A stretch of 64,000 nucleotides of DNA from Pseudotabrizicola formosa (GTDB lineage: Bacteria > Pseudomonadota > Alphaproteobacteria > Rhodobacterales > Rhodobacteraceae). This document shows, piece by piece, positions 11,026 to 20,204 of this stretch. Each line of letters starts with the position of its first letter. Position 1 is the first letter of the stretch. Where the stretch lies: NCBI RefSeq assembly GCF_002900965.1, contig NZ_PJOM01000003.1, forward strand, positions 186,001 through 250,000. Direction: 5' to 3'. The translations under genes and the position numbers were made by a program. Below the pieces are notes generated by a model. The model worked only from the letters and a program-made list of their open reading frames with translations. It searched no databases and had not been told where the DNA came from.

Positions 11026-11907
11026 ATGCGCTCTGGTATTATTGCGAAGAAACTGGGCATGACCCGGTTGTTCCTCGAAGACGGCAAGCAGGTTCCGGTC
11101 ACGGTTCTGCACATGGACAATCTGCAGGTTGTAGCCCAGCGGACCGCCGACAAGGATGGCTATACGGCTGTTCAGCTTGGTGCCGGTACGGCCAAGGCCA
11201 AGCGGACTTCGGCTGCGATGCGCGGCCACTTTGCCAAGGCGAGCGTTGAGCCGAAGCGGAAAGTGGCAGAGTTCCGGGTGACCGACGACTGCATGATCGA
11301 CGTGGGTGAGGAAATCACCGCTGACCATTATTTCCCCGGTCAGTTCGTGGACATCGCCGGCACCTCGATCGGTAAAGGTTTTGCCGGTGCGATGAAGCGG
11401 CACAACTTCGGTGGTCTGCGGGCGTCGCACGGTGTGTCGGTGTCGCACCGTTCGCACGGCTCGACCGGCCAGTGCCAGGACCCCGGCAAGGTGTTCAAGG
11501 GCAAGAAAATGGCGGGCCATCTGGGTGCCGTGCGCGTGACCACGCAGAACCTGCAGGTCATCCGCACCGATGCCGACCGTGGTCTGATCATGGTCAAGGG
11601 CGCTGTCCCCGGATCGAAAGGTGGCTGGGTCACGGTCAAGGACGCGGTGAAGAAGCCGGTTCCGGATTCGGTGATCATCCCGGCAGCTCTGCGTTCCGCT
11701 GCCAAAGCCGCGCGTGAAGCCGCAGAGGCTGCAGCCGCAGCCGCAGCAGCTGAAGCCGCAGCAGCAGAAGAAGCTCGTCTGGCCGCACAGGCCGCCGAGC
11801 AGGACGCTCTGGAAGCCAAGGCAGCCGAAGAGGCGCTGAATGCAGGCAACGAGCCTGCCGAAGGCGCTGACGAGGGCACCAAGAAGTCCGAAGGCGGTGA
11901 AGCATGA
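11026..11907 (+). CDS. rplC: 50S ribosomal protein L3 with long Ala/Glu-rich tail
   Basis: A 23S rRNA-binding protein near the peptidyl-transferase centre. The core is normal: [16 protein letters not shown] at the start, then [20 protein letters not shown] and [23 protein letters not shown], and the core ends near residue 222. It is followed by about 70 residues of alanine- and glutamate-rich sequence (runs of [12 protein letters not shown] and [16 protein letters not shown]), probably a long helix, closing with a charged [14 protein letters not shown]. Total length is 293, against about 210 in E. coli. The stop overlaps the rplD start by 4 bases. Confidence 0.98.
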   Translation: MRSGIIAKKLGMTRLFLEDGKQVPVTVLHMDNLQVVAQRTADKDGYTAVQLGAGTAKAKRTSAAMRGHFAKASVEPKRKVAEFRVTDDCMIDVGEEITADHYFPGQFVDIAGTSIGKGFAGAMKRHNFGGLRASHGVSVSHRSHGSTGQCQDPGKVFKGKKMAGHLGAVRVTTQNLQVIRTDADRGLIMVKGAVPGSKGGWVTVKDAVKKPVPDSVIIPAALRSAAKAAREAAEAAAAAAAAEAAAAEEARLAAQAAEQDALEAKAAEEALNAGNEPAEGADEGTKKSEGGEA

Positions 11908-12524
11908 AACTTGATGTCCTGAAACTCGACGGCGGCAAGGCCGGTTCGGTCGATCTGAACGACGACCTGTTCGGTCTGGACCCGCGCGCAGACATTCTGC
12001 ATCGCGTGGTGCGTTGGCAGCGGGCGAAAGCCCAGGCTGGCACCCATTCGACGCTGACCCGCGCCGAAGTGTCCTACTCGACCAAGAAGATCTATCGCCA
12101 AAAAGGCACCGGTGGCGCACGCCACGGGTCGCGCAAGGCGCCGATCTTCCGCAAGGGTGGTGTCGTCAAGGGCCCGACCCCGCGCAGCCACGCGCATGAC
12201 CTGCCGAAAAAGGTTCGCGCCTTGGGTCTGCGTCACGCGCTGTCGGCCAAGGCCAAGGCGGGTGAACTGATCATCCTGGACACGCTGGCGATGGCGGAAG
12301 CCAAGACCGCGATCCTGGCGAAACAGGCGAAGGAACTCGGCTGGAAGCGCGTTCTGATCATCGACGGTGCGGCTGTGGATCAGGGCTTTGCTCTGGCCGC
12401 GCGCAACATCGAAGGGATCGACGTTCTGCCGACGATGGGCGCCAACGTCTATGATATCCTGAAGCGGGATCAGCTTGTGATCACCAAGGCAGGACTCGAA
12501 GCATTGGAGGCTCGTCTGAAATGA
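11904..12524 (+). CDS. rplD: 50S ribosomal protein L4
   Basis: A 206-residue large-subunit protein lining the peptide exit tunnel. The tunnel loop region ([28 protein letters not shown]) is complete, and [24 protein letters not shown] follows. In enterobacteria L4 also represses the S10 operon; no equivalent leader was recognised. It is translationally coupled on both sides by ATGA overlaps with rplC and rplW. Confidence 0.99.
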   Translation: MKLDVLKLDGGKAGSVDLNDDLFGLDPRADILHRVVRWQRAKAQAGTHSTLTRAEVSYSTKKIYRQKGTGGARHGSRKAPIFRKGGVVKGPTPRSHAHDLPKKVRALGLRHALSAKAKAGELIILDTLAMAEAKTAILAKQAKELGWKRVLIIDGAAVDQGFALAARNIEGIDVLPTMGANVYDILKRDQLVITKAGLEALEARLK

Positions 12525-12817
12525 GCGCGAAACCCCAGCACTACGACCTGATCAAGAAGCCGATCATCACCGAGAAGGCCACCATGGCTTCGGAGCATGG
12601 CGCGGTGGTGTTTCAGGTGGATATGGACGCGACCAAGCCGATGATCAAAGAGGCCATCGAGGCTGTCTTTGGCGTCAAGGTGAAGGCGGTCAACACCACC
12701 ATCACCAAGGGCAAGACCAAGCGGTTCAAGGGTCGTCCCGGTGTCCGGTCCGACAAGAAGAAGGCCTATGTTACGCTCGAAGAGGGTAACACTATCGACG
12801 TCTCTACGGGCCTCTGA
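12521..12817 (+). CDS. rplW: 50S ribosomal protein L23
   Basis: A 98-residue protein at the exit-tunnel rim, docking site for trigger factor and [17 protein letters not shown] opens the protein and [33 protein letters not shown] is the family core. It overlaps rplD by 4 bases. A strong intrinsic terminator follows 18 bases after its stop, so read-through to rplB must be partial or rplB has its own promoter. Confidence 0.99.
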   Translation: MSAKPQHYDLIKKPIITEKATMASEHGAVVFQVDMDATKPMIKEAIEAVFGVKVKAVNTTITKGKTKRFKGRPGVRSDKKKAYVTLEEGNTIDVSTGL

Positions 12818-12835
12818 TAGAAGCCAGCGAATCTT

Positions 12836-12868
12836 GCGGCCCCGGTTTTCCGGGGCCGCGGGTTTTTT
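12836..12868 (+). terminator. Intrinsic terminator between rplW and rplB
   Basis: GCGGCCCCGG pairs perfectly with CCGGGGCCGC across a TTTT loop, followed by GGG and six Ts. This is a textbook terminator placed inside the S10 gene series. Confidence 0.9.
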
Positions 12869-12905
12869 GCGAAATCGGGCTGGTATATCCAGGCCGATCA
12901 CACCA

Positions 12906-12954
12906 CCGGGGACCTTCGGGGCCCTATAAACCGGGGACCTTCGGGGCCCTATAA
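12906..12954. repeat. Tandem duplication of a 25-bp unit upstream of rplB
   Basis: Two adjacent copies of CCGGGGACCTTCGGGGCCCT plus TATAA, at 12906-12930 and 12931-12954, differ only at the very end. The second copy ends in TATAAT, but no matching -35 lies 16-18 bases upstream. Each unit can fold on itself (CCGGGG...CCTTCGG). It sits between the rplW terminator and rplB. Confidence 0.9.
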
Positions 12955-12957
12955 TTC

Positions 12958-12976
12958 GGGTCTGACCATCAGACCC
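12958..12976 (+). other. Small hairpin in the rplB leader
   Basis: GGGTCTGA and TCAGACCC form a perfect 8-bp stem with a CCA loop, 24 bases upstream of the rplB start codon. A role in translation control or transcript stability is possible but unproven. Confidence 0.5.
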
Positions 12977-13000
12977 TCTAGCTGACGGAAGACAGAGAGC

Positions 13001-13840
13001 ATGGCACTCAAGTCGTATAAACCGACGACGCCTGGCCAACGCGGGTTGGTTCTGATCGACCGTTCGGAGCTGTGGAAAGGACGCCCGGTCAAGGGCCTTG
13101 TAGAAGGCTTGACCAAGACGGGTGGACGGAACAACACCGGACGTATCACGATGTGGCACAAGGGCGGCGGCGCAAAGCGCCTGTACCGCATTGTGGATTT
13201 CAAACGTCGTAAATTCGATATTGCAGCGGTCGTCGAGCGGATCGAATACGATCCGAACCGCACCGCTTTCATCGCCCTCGTGAAATACGCGGACGGCGAA
13301 CTTTCCTACATCCTGGCACCACAGCGTCTGGCTGTTGGCGATTCGGTGATCGCCGGCGCAAAGACCGACGTGAAGCCGGGCAACGCCATGCCGTTTTCGG
13401 GCATGCCGATCGGTACCATTGTCCACAACGTCGAGATGAAGCCCGGCAAGGGTGGTCAGATCGCACGTGCGGCTGGCACCTATGCCCAGTTCGTCGGCCG
13501 TGATGGTGGCTATGCCCAGATCCGCCTGTCTTCGGGCGAGCTGCGTCTGGTGCGTCAGGAATGCATGGCCACCATCGGTGCCGTGTCGAACGCTGACCAT
13601 TCGAACCAGAACCTCGGCAAGGCTGGCCGCAAGCGCCACATGGGCGTGCGTCCGACCGTTCGCGGTGTCGCGATGAACCCGATCGACCACCCGCACGGTG
13701 GTGGTGAAGGCCGGACCTCCGGTGGTCGTCACCCGGTTACGCCATGGGGCAAGGGCACCAAGGGAAACCGCACCCGGTCGAACAAAGAGACGGACAAGTA
13801 CATCCTCCGCTCGCGTCACGCCAAGAAAAAGGGCCGCTAA
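13001..13840 (+). CDS. rplB: 50S ribosomal protein L2
   Basis: A 279-residue primary 23S rRNA-binding protein needed for subunit association and peptidyl transfer. [28 protein letters not shown] and the C-terminal [29 protein letters not shown], with the conserved histidine of the active-site loop, are intact. It starts 184 bases after rplW, beyond a terminator and a tandem repeat, which is unusual spacing for the S10 cluster. It lies 3 bases before rpsS. Confidence 0.99.
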   Translation: MALKSYKPTTPGQRGLVLIDRSELWKGRPVKGLVEGLTKTGGRNNTGRITMWHKGGGAKRLYRIVDFKRRKFDIAAVVERIEYDPNRTAFIALVKYADGELSYILAPQRLAVGDSVIAGAKTDVKPGNAMPFSGMPIGTIVHNVEMKPGKGGQIARAAGTYAQFVGRDGGYAQIRLSSGELRLVRQECMATIGAVSNADHSNQNLGKAGRKRHMGVRPTVRGVAMNPIDHPHGGGEGRTSGGRHPVTPWGKGTKGNRTRSNKETDKYILRSRHAKKKGR

Positions 13841-13843
13841 TCC

Positions 13844-14122
13844 ATGTCACGTTCCATTTGGAAAGGCCCGTTCGTCGATGGCTATGTCCTGAAAAAGGCA
13901 GAAAAATCGCGCGAGTCGGGCAAAAGCGAAGTGATCAAGATCTGGTCGCGTCGTTCCACCATCCTGCCGCAGTTTGTCGGTCTGACCTTTGGGGTCTACA
14001 ACGGCCACAAGCACATTCCGGTTGCGATCACCGAAGAGATGATTGGTCAGAAGTTCGGTGAATATTCGCCGACGCGGACCTATTACGGTCACGCCGCCGA
14101 TAAAAAAGCCAAGAGGAAGTAA
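13844..14122 (+). CDS. rpsS: 30S ribosomal protein S19
   Basis: A 92-residue protein of the 30S head, contacting S13 and the A-site t[50 protein letters not shown] and [21 protein letters not shown] follow the family order with no gaps. It lies between rplB and rplV with 3-base gaps on both sides. Confidence 0.99.
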   Translation: MSRSIWKGPFVDGYVLKKAEKSRESGKSEVIKIWSRRSTILPQFVGLTFGVYNGHKHIPVAITEEMIGQKFGEYSPTRTYYGHAADKKAKRK

Positions 14123-14125
14123 GCC

Positions 14126-14506
14126 ATGAGCAAGGAAAAGAATCCGCGCCGCGTGGCGGACAACGAAGCGATGGCGATCAGCCGGATGCTGCGCACCTCG
14201 CCGCAAAAGCTCAACCTGGTTGCCGGTCTGATCCGTGGCAAAAAGGTTGAAAAGGCCTTGGCAGACCTGACCTTCTCGAAGCGCCGCATCGCGGCTGATG
14301 TGAAGAAGTGCCTGCAGTCCGCGATTGCGAACGCTGAAAACAACCATGGCCTGGACGTCGACAGCCTGATCGTTGCCGAAGCCTGGTGTGGCAAGAACCT
14401 TGTGATGAAGCGTGGCCGTCCGCGGGCACGGGGCCGTTTCGGCAAGATCATGAAGCCGTTCTCTGAAATCACCATCAAGGTTCGTCAGTCCGGGGAGTCG
14501 GCATAA
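14126..14506 (+). CDS. rplV: 50S ribosomal protein L22
   Basis: A 126-residue exit-tunnel protein. [30 protein letters not shown] begins the globular domain; the beta-hairpin reaching into the tunnel is [28 protein letters not shown]. Its stop overlaps the rpsC start codon by one base (TAATG). Confidence 0.99.
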   Translation: MSKEKNPRRVADNEAMAISRMLRTSPQKLNLVAGLIRGKKVEKALADLTFSKRRIAADVKKCLQSAIANAENNHGLDVDSLIVAEAWCGKNLVMKRGRPRARGRFGKIMKPFSEITIKVRQSGESA

Positions 14507-15222
14507 TGGGACAGAAGGTTAACCCGATCGGGATGCGCCTCCAGGTCAACCGCACCTGGGACAGCCGTTGGTTCGCCGAGTCGAAAGACTATGGCAACCT
14601 GCTGCTGGAAGATCTGCGGATGCGTGAATTCATTCACGAAGAAGCCAAGCAGGCCGGCATCAGCAAGGTGATCATCGAACGCCCGCACAAGAAGTGCCGG
14701 GTCACGATTCACGCGGCACGTCCGGGTGTGATCATCGGCAAAAAGGGTGCCGACATCGAAACGCTGCGCAAGAAATTGACGGCGTTCACGAAGTCGGAAC
14801 TGCACCTGAATATCGTCGAAGTCCGCAAGCCGGAACTCGACGCGCAGCTGGTGGCCGAGTCGATCGCGCAGCAGATGGAACGCCGGGTGTCTTTCCGTCG
14901 CGCCATGAAGCGTGGCGTGCAAAGCGCGATGCGGATCGGTGCCCTTGGCATCCGTGTGAATGTCGCCGGTCGTCTGGGTGGCGCGGAAATCGCACGGACC
15001 GAATGGTACCGTGAGGGGCGGGTGCCGCTGCACACGCTGCGCGCCGACATTGACTATGCCCTGTCCGAAGCCTCGACCCCTTACGGGATCATCGGTGTGA
15101 AGGTCTGGATCTTCAAAGGTGAAATCCTTGAGCATGATCCGCAAGCGCATGACCGCCGTCACGCAGAAGCACAGGAAGGCGCGGCTCCGCGTCAACCTCG
15201 TCGCGACCGCGAACGCGCGTAA
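14506..15222 (+). CDS. rpsC: 30S ribosomal protein S3
   Basis: A 238-residue protein at the mRNA entry tunnel. The KH domain carries the GxxG loop in [20 protein letters not shown]. The C-terminal domain includes [36 protein letters not shown]. The final stretch [24 protein letters not shown] is the basic tail seen in alphaproteobacteria. It is translationally coupled to rplV and lies 14 bases before rplP. Confidence 0.99.
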   Translation: MGQKVNPIGMRLQVNRTWDSRWFAESKDYGNLLLEDLRMREFIHEEAKQAGISKVIIERPHKKCRVTIHAARPGVIIGKKGADIETLRKKLTAFTKSELHLNIVEVRKPELDAQLVAESIAQQMERRVSFRRAMKRGVQSAMRIGALGIRVNVAGRLGGAEIARTEWYREGRVPLHTLRADIDYALSEASTPYGIIGVKVWIFKGEILEHDPQAHDRRHAEAQEGAAPRQPRRDRERA

Positions 15223-15236
15223 GGGAGTATTGAAAG

Positions 15237-15650
15237 ATGCTGCAACCAAAACGGACCAAGTTCCGCAAACAGCACAAGGGCCGTATTCACGGTGAAGCCA
15301 AAGGCGGCTTTCTGCTGAACTTCGGCTCTTATGCGCTGAAAGCCACGGAACCAGAGCGTGTGACCGCGCGTCAGATCGAAGCGGCCCGCCGCGCGATCAC
15401 CCGCCACATGAAGCGTCAGGGTCGGGTCTGGATCCGGATTTTCCCGGATGTTCCGGTCTCGTCCAAGCCGACCGAAGTGCGGATGGGTAAAGGTAAGGGC
15501 TCGGTCGATTACTGGGCAGCCAAGGTGAAACCTGGCCGCATCATGTTCGAAATCGACGGTGTCTCGGATGTCATCGCCCGCGAGGCCCTGCGCCTTGGCG
15601 CGATGAAGCTTCCGGTCCTGACCCGCGTCGTCGCCCGCGAAGACTGGTAA
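15237..15650 (+). CDS. rplP: 50S ribosomal protein L16
   Basis: A 137-residue protein near the A-site t[27 protein letters not shown] and [24 protein letters not shown] are diagnostic. The conserved arginine region hydroxylated by YcfD in E. coli L16 lies just before MGKGKGSV. Only 82 bases separate it from a 2OG-Fe(II) oxygenase gene, and a terminator fills that gap. Confidence 0.99.
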   Translation: MLQPKRTKFRKQHKGRIHGEAKGGFLLNFGSYALKATEPERVTARQIEAARRAITRHMKRQGRVWIRIFPDVPVSSKPTEVRMGKGKGSVDYWAAKVKPGRIMFEIDGVSDVIAREALRLGAMKLPVLTRVVAREDW

Positions 15651-15686
15651 GGCTGCGCCGCAAGGCCCTGCCATCCCTCAGACAGG

Positions 15687-15715
15687 GCCCCTGCCGGAAA
15701 CGGTGGGGGCTTTTT
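15687..15715 (+). terminator. Intrinsic terminator after rplP
   Basis: GCCCCTGCCG and CGGTGGGGGC pair over 10 bp (two wobble pairs) around a GAAA loop, followed by five Ts. An upstream GGCCCTG (15664-15670) can pair with CAGGGCC (15683-15689), overlapping the terminator's 5' arm by three bases, so a competing fold is possible. Confidence 0.88.
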
Positions 15716-15732
15716 CAAATCCGAGGTCTGAG

Positions 15733-16464
15733 ATGCCCTCATCACCGCTGTTTGTAACCCGCCTCTATCGCGCCGCGCTGAATGATCTGGCGAAGAAAAA
15801 GGACGATTATCAGGAGCTTGCCGCGTCCTGCAACGCGATAGCCGAAGATGACGAGGCTCGGCAGGATTGGTGTGAGGCGAATGGCTATCCGGGCTTTACG
15901 TCCTATGCCTCATTGGACGATCTGCCTTGGCGCTTAACAATCTTCAAGGCACTGGAGGCCGCGCTGGACAAGCATGTGGCAGCGTTCTGCGACGATCTGG
16001 CCTTTGATCTTGATGGCAAAAAGCTGAAGCTGAACGCGCTGTGGATCAACATTCTGCCCGAAGGCGGCACGCGCGCCAGCCACATCCACCCGCATTCGGT
16101 GATTTCGGGCACCACTTATGTGCAGATGCCAGAGGGGACGAGTTCGCTCAAACTCGAAGACCCGCGCCTGCCGATGATGATGATGTCCCCCTTGCGCCGC
16201 AAGAACGCGCCGGAGGAGTTGCGGCAGTTTGTTTATGTGCAGCCAGTGGTGGGCGATGTGCTGCTGTGGGAAAGCTGGCTGCTTACTCGGCGCCATGGTT
16301 TCGTCATTGTGGAAACACATTGCCCGCCTCTTGATCCCGATGTCGATCTATGGATGGGGCTGGCTCAAGGGAGGGGCGATGTTGGACCGGAAACCTGGAC
16401 ACCTTACCCTTGCAAAGAAGCTTGCCCAGGACAGCGGGCGCCACATCAGCGAATGTTTGGGTGA
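15733..16464 (+). CDS. 2OG-Fe(II) oxygenase-like protein (TIGR02466 type), C-terminus abnormal
   Basis: About 243 residues. The N-terminal 180 match the TIGR02466 putative 2-oxoglutarate/Fe(II) oxygenases: SPLFVTRLYRA, CEANGYPGFTSYASL, LWINILPEGG, the metal-site motif SHIHPHSVISGTTYV, then VYVQPVVGDVLLWESWL. After WESWL (residue 183) the family normally continues with an RH pair and an arginine-containing final strand (RISxSFNY-like) that binds 2-oxoglutarate. Here RHG appears three residues late and the final strand is missing. A trace of it (MSIYGWGW) reads in the +1 frame, and the frame runs on 86 bases into the next gene. A frameshift, sequencing error or decay is likely. It sits directly after rplP. 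Confidence 0.7.
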   Translation: MPSSPLFVTRLYRAALNDLAKKKDDYQELAASCNAIAEDDEARQDWCEANGYPGFTSYASLDDLPWRLTIFKALEAALDKHVAAFCDDLAFDLDGKKLKLNALWINILPEGGTRASHIHPHSVISGTTYVQMPEGTSSLKLEDPRLPMMMMSPLRRKNAPEELRQFVYVQPVVGDVLLWESWLLTRRHGFVIVETHCPPLDPDVDLWMGLAQGRGDVGPETWTPYPCKEACPGQRAPHQRMFG

Positions 16465-16972
16465 AGCGGCCGAAATTCTTGTCCGCTCTCAAATTGAGAC
16501 GCGGACACGCAAGTTGCGCTTGACTTACCTTGTCCTGTCGGCGGGTTTTGCGATTCTGGTTGGCCTTGGTATCGGGGAAGTCACCGGCGTTTGGCTGGGG
16601 GCTGTTCCTGCGTGGCTCAGCATTGTGGCTCTGTCGATCGGGCTGGCGGGTATATTCTGGGTGGCACCTGAACTGCCCCTGCTCAGCAATTTTTGGACAC
16701 GCTGGAATACACCTCTTTTCATCACCCTTATGTTTGCGGCGCTGTGGGTGGAGCCCAGGACGGCCGAGATTTTCGGTGGGCTCGCAAAGTGCATGTATTT
16801 CGGTGTTGCCTTGATTGCCGCTGGGACAGGTCTGATTGACCCAAAGCGTGCTCTTGACCATCGTCGCAACATGTCGCAATTGCTCTTTCACACATTGACG
16901 CCCAGAGATCAGGCGCGCCTGTTCTTTCTGGCTCCATGGATTGATCCTTTCCGCTTTCGCACCCGCCGTTGA
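16379..16972 (+). CDS. Unknown integral membrane protein
   Basis: About 197 residues starting MLDRKPGHLTLAKKL behind GGGAGGGG, which decides this start over earlier in-frame ATGs. Not recognised as a known family. A cytoplasmic N-terminal helix with RHISECLGEAAEILVRSQIETRTRKLRL precedes about four hydrophobic segments (VLSAGFAILVGLGIG, AWLSIVALSIGLAGIFWVA, LFITLMFAALWV, YFGVALIAAGTGLI). The C-terminus is soluble (LFHTLTPRDQARLFFLAPW). It overlaps the end of the oxygenase frame. It lies between the two halves of the S10/spc ribosomal series, before a fresh promoter for rpmC. Confidence 0.78.
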   Translation: MLDRKPGHLTLAKKLAQDSGRHISECLGEAAEILVRSQIETRTRKLRLTYLVLSAGFAILVGLGIGEVTGVWLGAVPAWLSIVALSIGLAGIFWVAPELPLLSNFWTRWNTPLFITLMFAALWVEPRTAEIFGGLAKCMYFGVALIAAGTGLIDPKRALDHRRNMSQLLFHTLTPRDQARLFFLAPWIDPFRFRTRR

Positions 16973-17012
16973 TGTTCCGGTTCGGTTGAGTAATTGTCTA
17001 TTACCTTTTCCC

Positions 17013-17041
17013 TTGCCTCCTACTCCCAAGCCCCCTATACG
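17013..17041 (+). promoter_or_regulatory. Promoter restarting the ribosomal series at rpmC
   Basis: TTGCCT (17013-17018) and TATACG (17036-17041) with exactly 17 bases between. The bases around the -10 (CCCCCTATACG) are the same as in the str promoter at 6076-6086. It lies 115 bases upstream of rpmC. The rest of the 183-base gap holds no gene. Confidence 0.65.
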
Positions 17042-17155
17042 GGCCCATCTGCGGTTCCCGGGCGACTCGGAATCGTTGGTTTTGCATTATCCACCGGGTT
17101 CAAGGTTACCCTGCATCTGCCGGGGCTTTCTGGTGATTGAGAAAAGGAACACGGC

Positions 17156-17356
17156 ATGAAAGCCGACGAACTCCGGGGCAAGTCCCCCGATCAGCTGCGC
17201 GACCAGCTCGTTGCACTGAAGAAGGAAGCCTTCAACCTGCGCTTCCAGGCCGCCACGAACCAGCTTGAGAACACCGCGCGTATGCGTGTTGTCCGTCGGG
17301 ACGCAGCACGCGTGCTGACCATTCTCAACCAAAAAGCCGCCGAAGCGGCGAAGTAA
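17156..17356 (+). CDS. rpmC: 50S ribosomal protein L29
   Basis: A 66-residue, mostly helical protein at the tunnel exit, next to L23. [56 protein letters not shown] is the full family pattern. AAAGGA precedes the ATG. In most bacteria rpmC follows rplP directly; here 1.5 kb with two unrelated genes, a terminator and a promoter intervene. Confidence 0.98.
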   Translation: MKADELRGKSPDQLRDQLVALKKEAFNLRFQAATNQLENTARMRVVRRDAARVLTILNQKAAEAAK

Positions 17357-17366
17357 GAGGTTTATC

Positions 17367-17600
17367 ATGCCCAAGCGTATCCTTTCAGGCGTCGTGACCT
17401 CGGACAAGAACGAACAGACCATCACGGTTCTGGTCGAGCGTCGCTTCAAGCACCCGCTGCTGCAAAAGACTGTGCGTAAGTCGAAGAAGTACCGCGCACA
17501 TGATGCAGAGAACAAATTCAAGATTGGCGATACTGTCCGCATCGAGGAATGTGCGCCGATTTCGAAAACCAAGCGTTGGACGGTGGTTGTTTCGGCCTGA
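17367..17600 (+). CDS. rpsQ: 30S ribosomal protein S17
   Basis: A 77-residue OB-fold protein binding 16S rRNA helix 11. [45 protein letters not shown] and [21 protein letters not shown] are typical. It lies 10 bases after rpmC. An 81-base gap precedes rplN, without recognised signal. Confidence 0.99.
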   Translation: MPKRILSGVVTSDKNEQTITVLVERRFKHPLLQKTVRKSKKYRAHDAENKFKIGDTVRIEECAPISKTKRWTVVVSA

Positions 17601-17681
17601 GGCCGACAGCAAACGTTCTGCGATAATCGAAACCCTGGGGCGTCATCTGCATGACCGTCCCCAAAGGTCGGGAGAAACCAA

Positions 17682-18050
17682 ATGATCCAGATGCAGACCA
17701 ATCTGGATGTTGCTGATAACTCCGGCGCTCGCCGAGTTCAGTGCATCAAGGTTCTGGGCGGTTCACACCGCCGCTATGCATCCGTGGGCGACATCATCGT
17801 GGTGTCGGTCAAGGAAGCTATTCCAAAAGGCCGTGTCAAGAAGGGCGACGTGCGCAAGGCCGTTGTCGTTCGCACCGCCAAAGAGGTTCGTCGTGAAGAC
17901 GGCACCGCCATCCGTTTTGACCGCAACGCCGCTGTCATCCTGAACAACCAGGGTGAACCAGTGGGCACGCGTATCTTCGGGCCGGTTGTCCGCGAATTGC
18001 GCGCCAAGAACTTCATGAAGATCATCTCGCTGGCTCCGGAGGTGCTCTGA
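17682..18050 (+). CDS. rplN: 50S ribosomal protein L14
   Basis: A 122-residue protein at the subunit interface and binding site of the silencing factor Rsf[27 protein letters not shown] and [28 protein letters not shown] are diagnostic. CGGGAG lies upstream of the ATG. It overlaps the rplX start by one base. Confidence 0.99.
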   Translation: MIQMQTNLDVADNSGARRVQCIKVLGGSHRRYASVGDIIVVSVKEAIPKGRVKKGDVRKAVVVRTAKEVRREDGTAIRFDRNAAVILNNQGEPVGTRIFGPVVRELRAKNFMKIISLAPEVL

Positions 18051-18355
18051 TGGCTGCGAAACTCAAAAAGGGTGACACCGTCATCGTTCTGACCGGCAAG
18101 GACAAGGGCAAGAAGGGCGAAATCGCCTCTGTCAACCCGACTGCCAACAAGGCCGTTGTCGAGAACATCAACGTCGCCATCCGCCACACCAAGCAGTCTG
18201 CGGGCTCGCAGGGTGGTCGCGTGGCCAAGTCCATGCCGATCGATCTGTCGAACCTGGCGATCGTGGACAAGAACGGCAAACCCACCCGCGTCGGCTTCCG
18301 TATGGACGGCGACAAGAAGGTGCGTTTCGCCAAGACCACGGGGGATGCAATCTGA
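18050..18355 (+). CDS. rplX: 50S ribosomal protein L24
   Basis: A 101-residue assembly-initiator protein of the large subunit. The KOW motif is visible ([23 protein letters not shown]). [28 protein letters not shown] follows. It shares single bases with rplN and rplE, giving tight translational coupling. Confidence 0.99.
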   Translation: MAAKLKKGDTVIVLTGKDKGKKGEIASVNPTANKAVVENINVAIRHTKQSAGSQGGRVAKSMPIDLSNLAIVDKNGKPTRVGFRMDGDKKVRFAKTTGDAI

Positions 18356-18915
18356 TGCTCGACCAAGCCACATATACCCCGCGCCTGAAAGGCGAATACA
18401 CCTCCAAGATTCGCACCGCGATGAAGGAAGAGTTTTCGTACAAGAACGACATGCAGATCCCGCGTCTGGACAAGATCGTCCTGAACATGGGCGTCGGCGA
18501 GGCGGTCAAGGACACCAAGAAGGTGAAACAGGCCGCTGAAGAACTGTCGCTGATTGCCGGTCAGAAAGCGGTCATCACCCATGCCAAGAAGTCGATCGCC
18601 GGCTTCCGCGTGCGGGAGCTGATGCCTTTGGGCTGCAAGGTCACCCTGCGCGGTGACAAGATGTACGAATTCCTGGACCGTCTGATCAACGTGGCCCTGC
18701 CGCGCGTCCGCGATTTTCGTGGCGTCAAGGGCACGTCCTTCGACGGACATGGCAATTATGCCATGGGCCTGAAAGAGCACATCGTGTTCCCGGAAATCAA
18801 CTTCGACAAGGTTGATGAAGTTCTGGGTATGGACATCATCATCTGCACGAACGCGAGATCCGATGCGGAAGCCAAGGCGCTGTTGAAGCATTTCAACATG
18901 CCCTTCACGTCGTAA
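18355..18915 (+). CDS. rplE: 50S ribosomal protein L5
   Basis: A 186-residue protein binding 5S rRNA and contacting the P-site t[52 protein letters not shown] and [29 protein letters not shown] are canonical. The start codon overlaps the rplX stop by one base. Next is rpsN, 18 bases on. Confidence 0.99.
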   Translation: MLDQATYTPRLKGEYTSKIRTAMKEEFSYKNDMQIPRLDKIVLNMGVGEAVKDTKKVKQAAEELSLIAGQKAVITHAKKSIAGFRVRELMPLGCKVTLRGDKMYEFLDRLINVALPRVRDFRGVKGTSFDGHGNYAMGLKEHIVFPEINFDKVDEVLGMDIIICTNARSDAEAKALLKHFNMPFTS

Positions 18916-18933
18916 GCGCGAGGAACCAGAGTA

Positions 18934-19239
18934 ATGGCAAAGAAATCCATGGTGAACCGCGAAGTGAAGCGCGCCAAGCTGGTGAAGCAGTATGCTTCCA
19001 AGCGTGCGACGCTCAAAGCGGTGATCGAAGACCAATCCAAGCCGATGGAAGAGCGTTTCGGCGCGACCCTGAAGCTGGCACAACTGCCCCGCAATTCGTC
19101 TGCTGTCCGGTTGCACAACCGCTGCCAGCTGACGGGTCGTCCACATGCTTACTACCGTAAGCTGAAACTGTCGCGGATCATGCTGCGTGAACTGGCCTCG
19201 TTTGGTCAGATCCCGGGCATGGTCAAGTCCAGCTGGTAA
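18934..19239 (+). CDS. rpsN: 30S ribosomal protein S14 (zinc-free form)
   Basis: A 101-residue protein of the 30S head. The length and the motifs [22 protein letters not shown] and [27 protein letters not shown] identify the long form without the four-cysteine zinc knuckle. Only one cysteine is present. GAGGAACCAGAG precedes the start. It lies 12 bases before rpsH. Confidence 0.99.
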   Translation: MAKKSMVNREVKRAKLVKQYASKRATLKAVIEDQSKPMEERFGATLKLAQLPRNSSAVRLHNRCQLTGRPHAYYRKLKLSRIMLRELASFGQIPGMVKSSW

Positions 19240-19251
19240 GGGAGAGCAGAT

Positions 19252-19650
19252 ATGCCTGTGAATGATCCTATCGGCGATATGCTGACCCGCATCCGCAACT
19301 CTCAGATGCGCGGCAAATCCACTGTCTCGACGCCGGCGTCCACGCTGCGCGGCCGGGTTCTGGATGTGCTGCTGTCGGAAGGTTACATCCGCGGTTACGA
19401 AAAGAACCCGACCGACAACGGTCAGGGCGAATTCGTGATCTCGCTCAAGTACTACGAAGGCACCCCGGTGATCCGCGAAATCAAGCGCGTGTCCAAGCCG
19501 GGTCGCCGTGTGTACATGGGCGTCAAGGACATCCCGTCGGTCCGCAATGGCCTGGGTGTCTCGATTGTGTCGACGCCGAAAGGCGTCATGTCCGATGCAG
19601 CTGCACGCTCCGCCAATGTTGGTGGCGAAGTGCTCTGCACCGTATTCTGA
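19252..19650 (+). CDS. rpsH: 30S ribosomal protein S8
   Basis: A 132-residue 16S rRNA-binding protein of the central domain. [36 protein letters not shown] and the C-terminal [31 protein letters not shown] are typical. S8 represses the spc operon in E. coli by binding a site near rplE; no such site was assigned here. Confidence 0.99.
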   Translation: MPVNDPIGDMLTRIRNSQMRGKSTVSTPASTLRGRVLDVLLSEGYIRGYEKNPTDNGQGEFVISLKYYEGTPVIREIKRVSKPGRRVYMGVKDIPSVRNGLGVSIVSTPKGVMSDAAARSANVGGEVLCTVF

Positions 19651-19660
19651 GGAGGGTGCA

Positions 19661-20194
19661 ATGTCTCGTATCGGCAAGAAACCCGTCTCTCTGGTCAAGG
19701 GCGTCTCGGCGTCGGTGTCCGGCCAGACTGTCGAAGTGAAAGGGCCGAAAGGCACCCGCAGCTTTACCGCAACCGACGATGTGACCATCACGATCGACGG
19801 CGACGAAATCAAGGTGACGCCACGCGGCACCTCGAAGCGCGCGCGTCAGCAGTGGGGCATGGCGCGGTCGATGGTGGACAACCTGGTTCAGGGCGTCTCG
19901 ACCGGCTTCAAGAAAGAGCTTGAGATTCAGGGCGTTGGTTACCGTGCTGCGGTCGCCGGCAATGTTCTGAAGCTGTCGCTTGGCTATAGCCACGAAGTCA
20001 ACTTCGCCGTTCCGGCTGGCGTGACCGTCACGTCGCCGAAGCAGACCGAAATCGTTGTGGAAGGGATCGACCAGCAGCTTGTTGGCCAGGTCGCCGCGAA
20101 CATCCGCGAATGGCGCAAGCCCGAGCCGTACAAGGGCAAGGGCATCCGCTATAAGGGTGAGTTCATCTTCCGCAAAGAAGGTAAGAAGAAGTAA
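19661..20194 (+). CDS. rplF: 50S ribosomal protein L6
   Basis: A 177-residue protein near the GTPase centre, built from two repeated domains. [30 protein letters not shown] starts the protein and the C-terminal [30 protein letters not shown] is diagnostic. The ATG at 19661 follows GAGGAGG; the longer upstream frame overlaps rpsH and is not coding. It lies 10 bases after rpsH. Confidence 0.99.
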   Translation: MSRIGKKPVSLVKGVSASVSGQTVEVKGPKGTRSFTATDDVTITIDGDEIKVTPRGTSKRARQQWGMARSMVDNLVQGVSTGFKKELEIQGVGYRAAVAGNVLKLSLGYSHEVNFAVPAGVTVTSPKQTEIVVEGIDQQLVGQVAANIREWRKPEPYKGKGIRYKGEFIFRKEGKKK

Positions 20195-20204
20195 GGGTGG
20201 CAAA

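Noticed and set aside
12931-12955. TATAAT at 12950 as an rplB promoter
   Set aside because: No acceptable -35 lies 16-18 bases upstream; recorded only as part of the tandem repeat.
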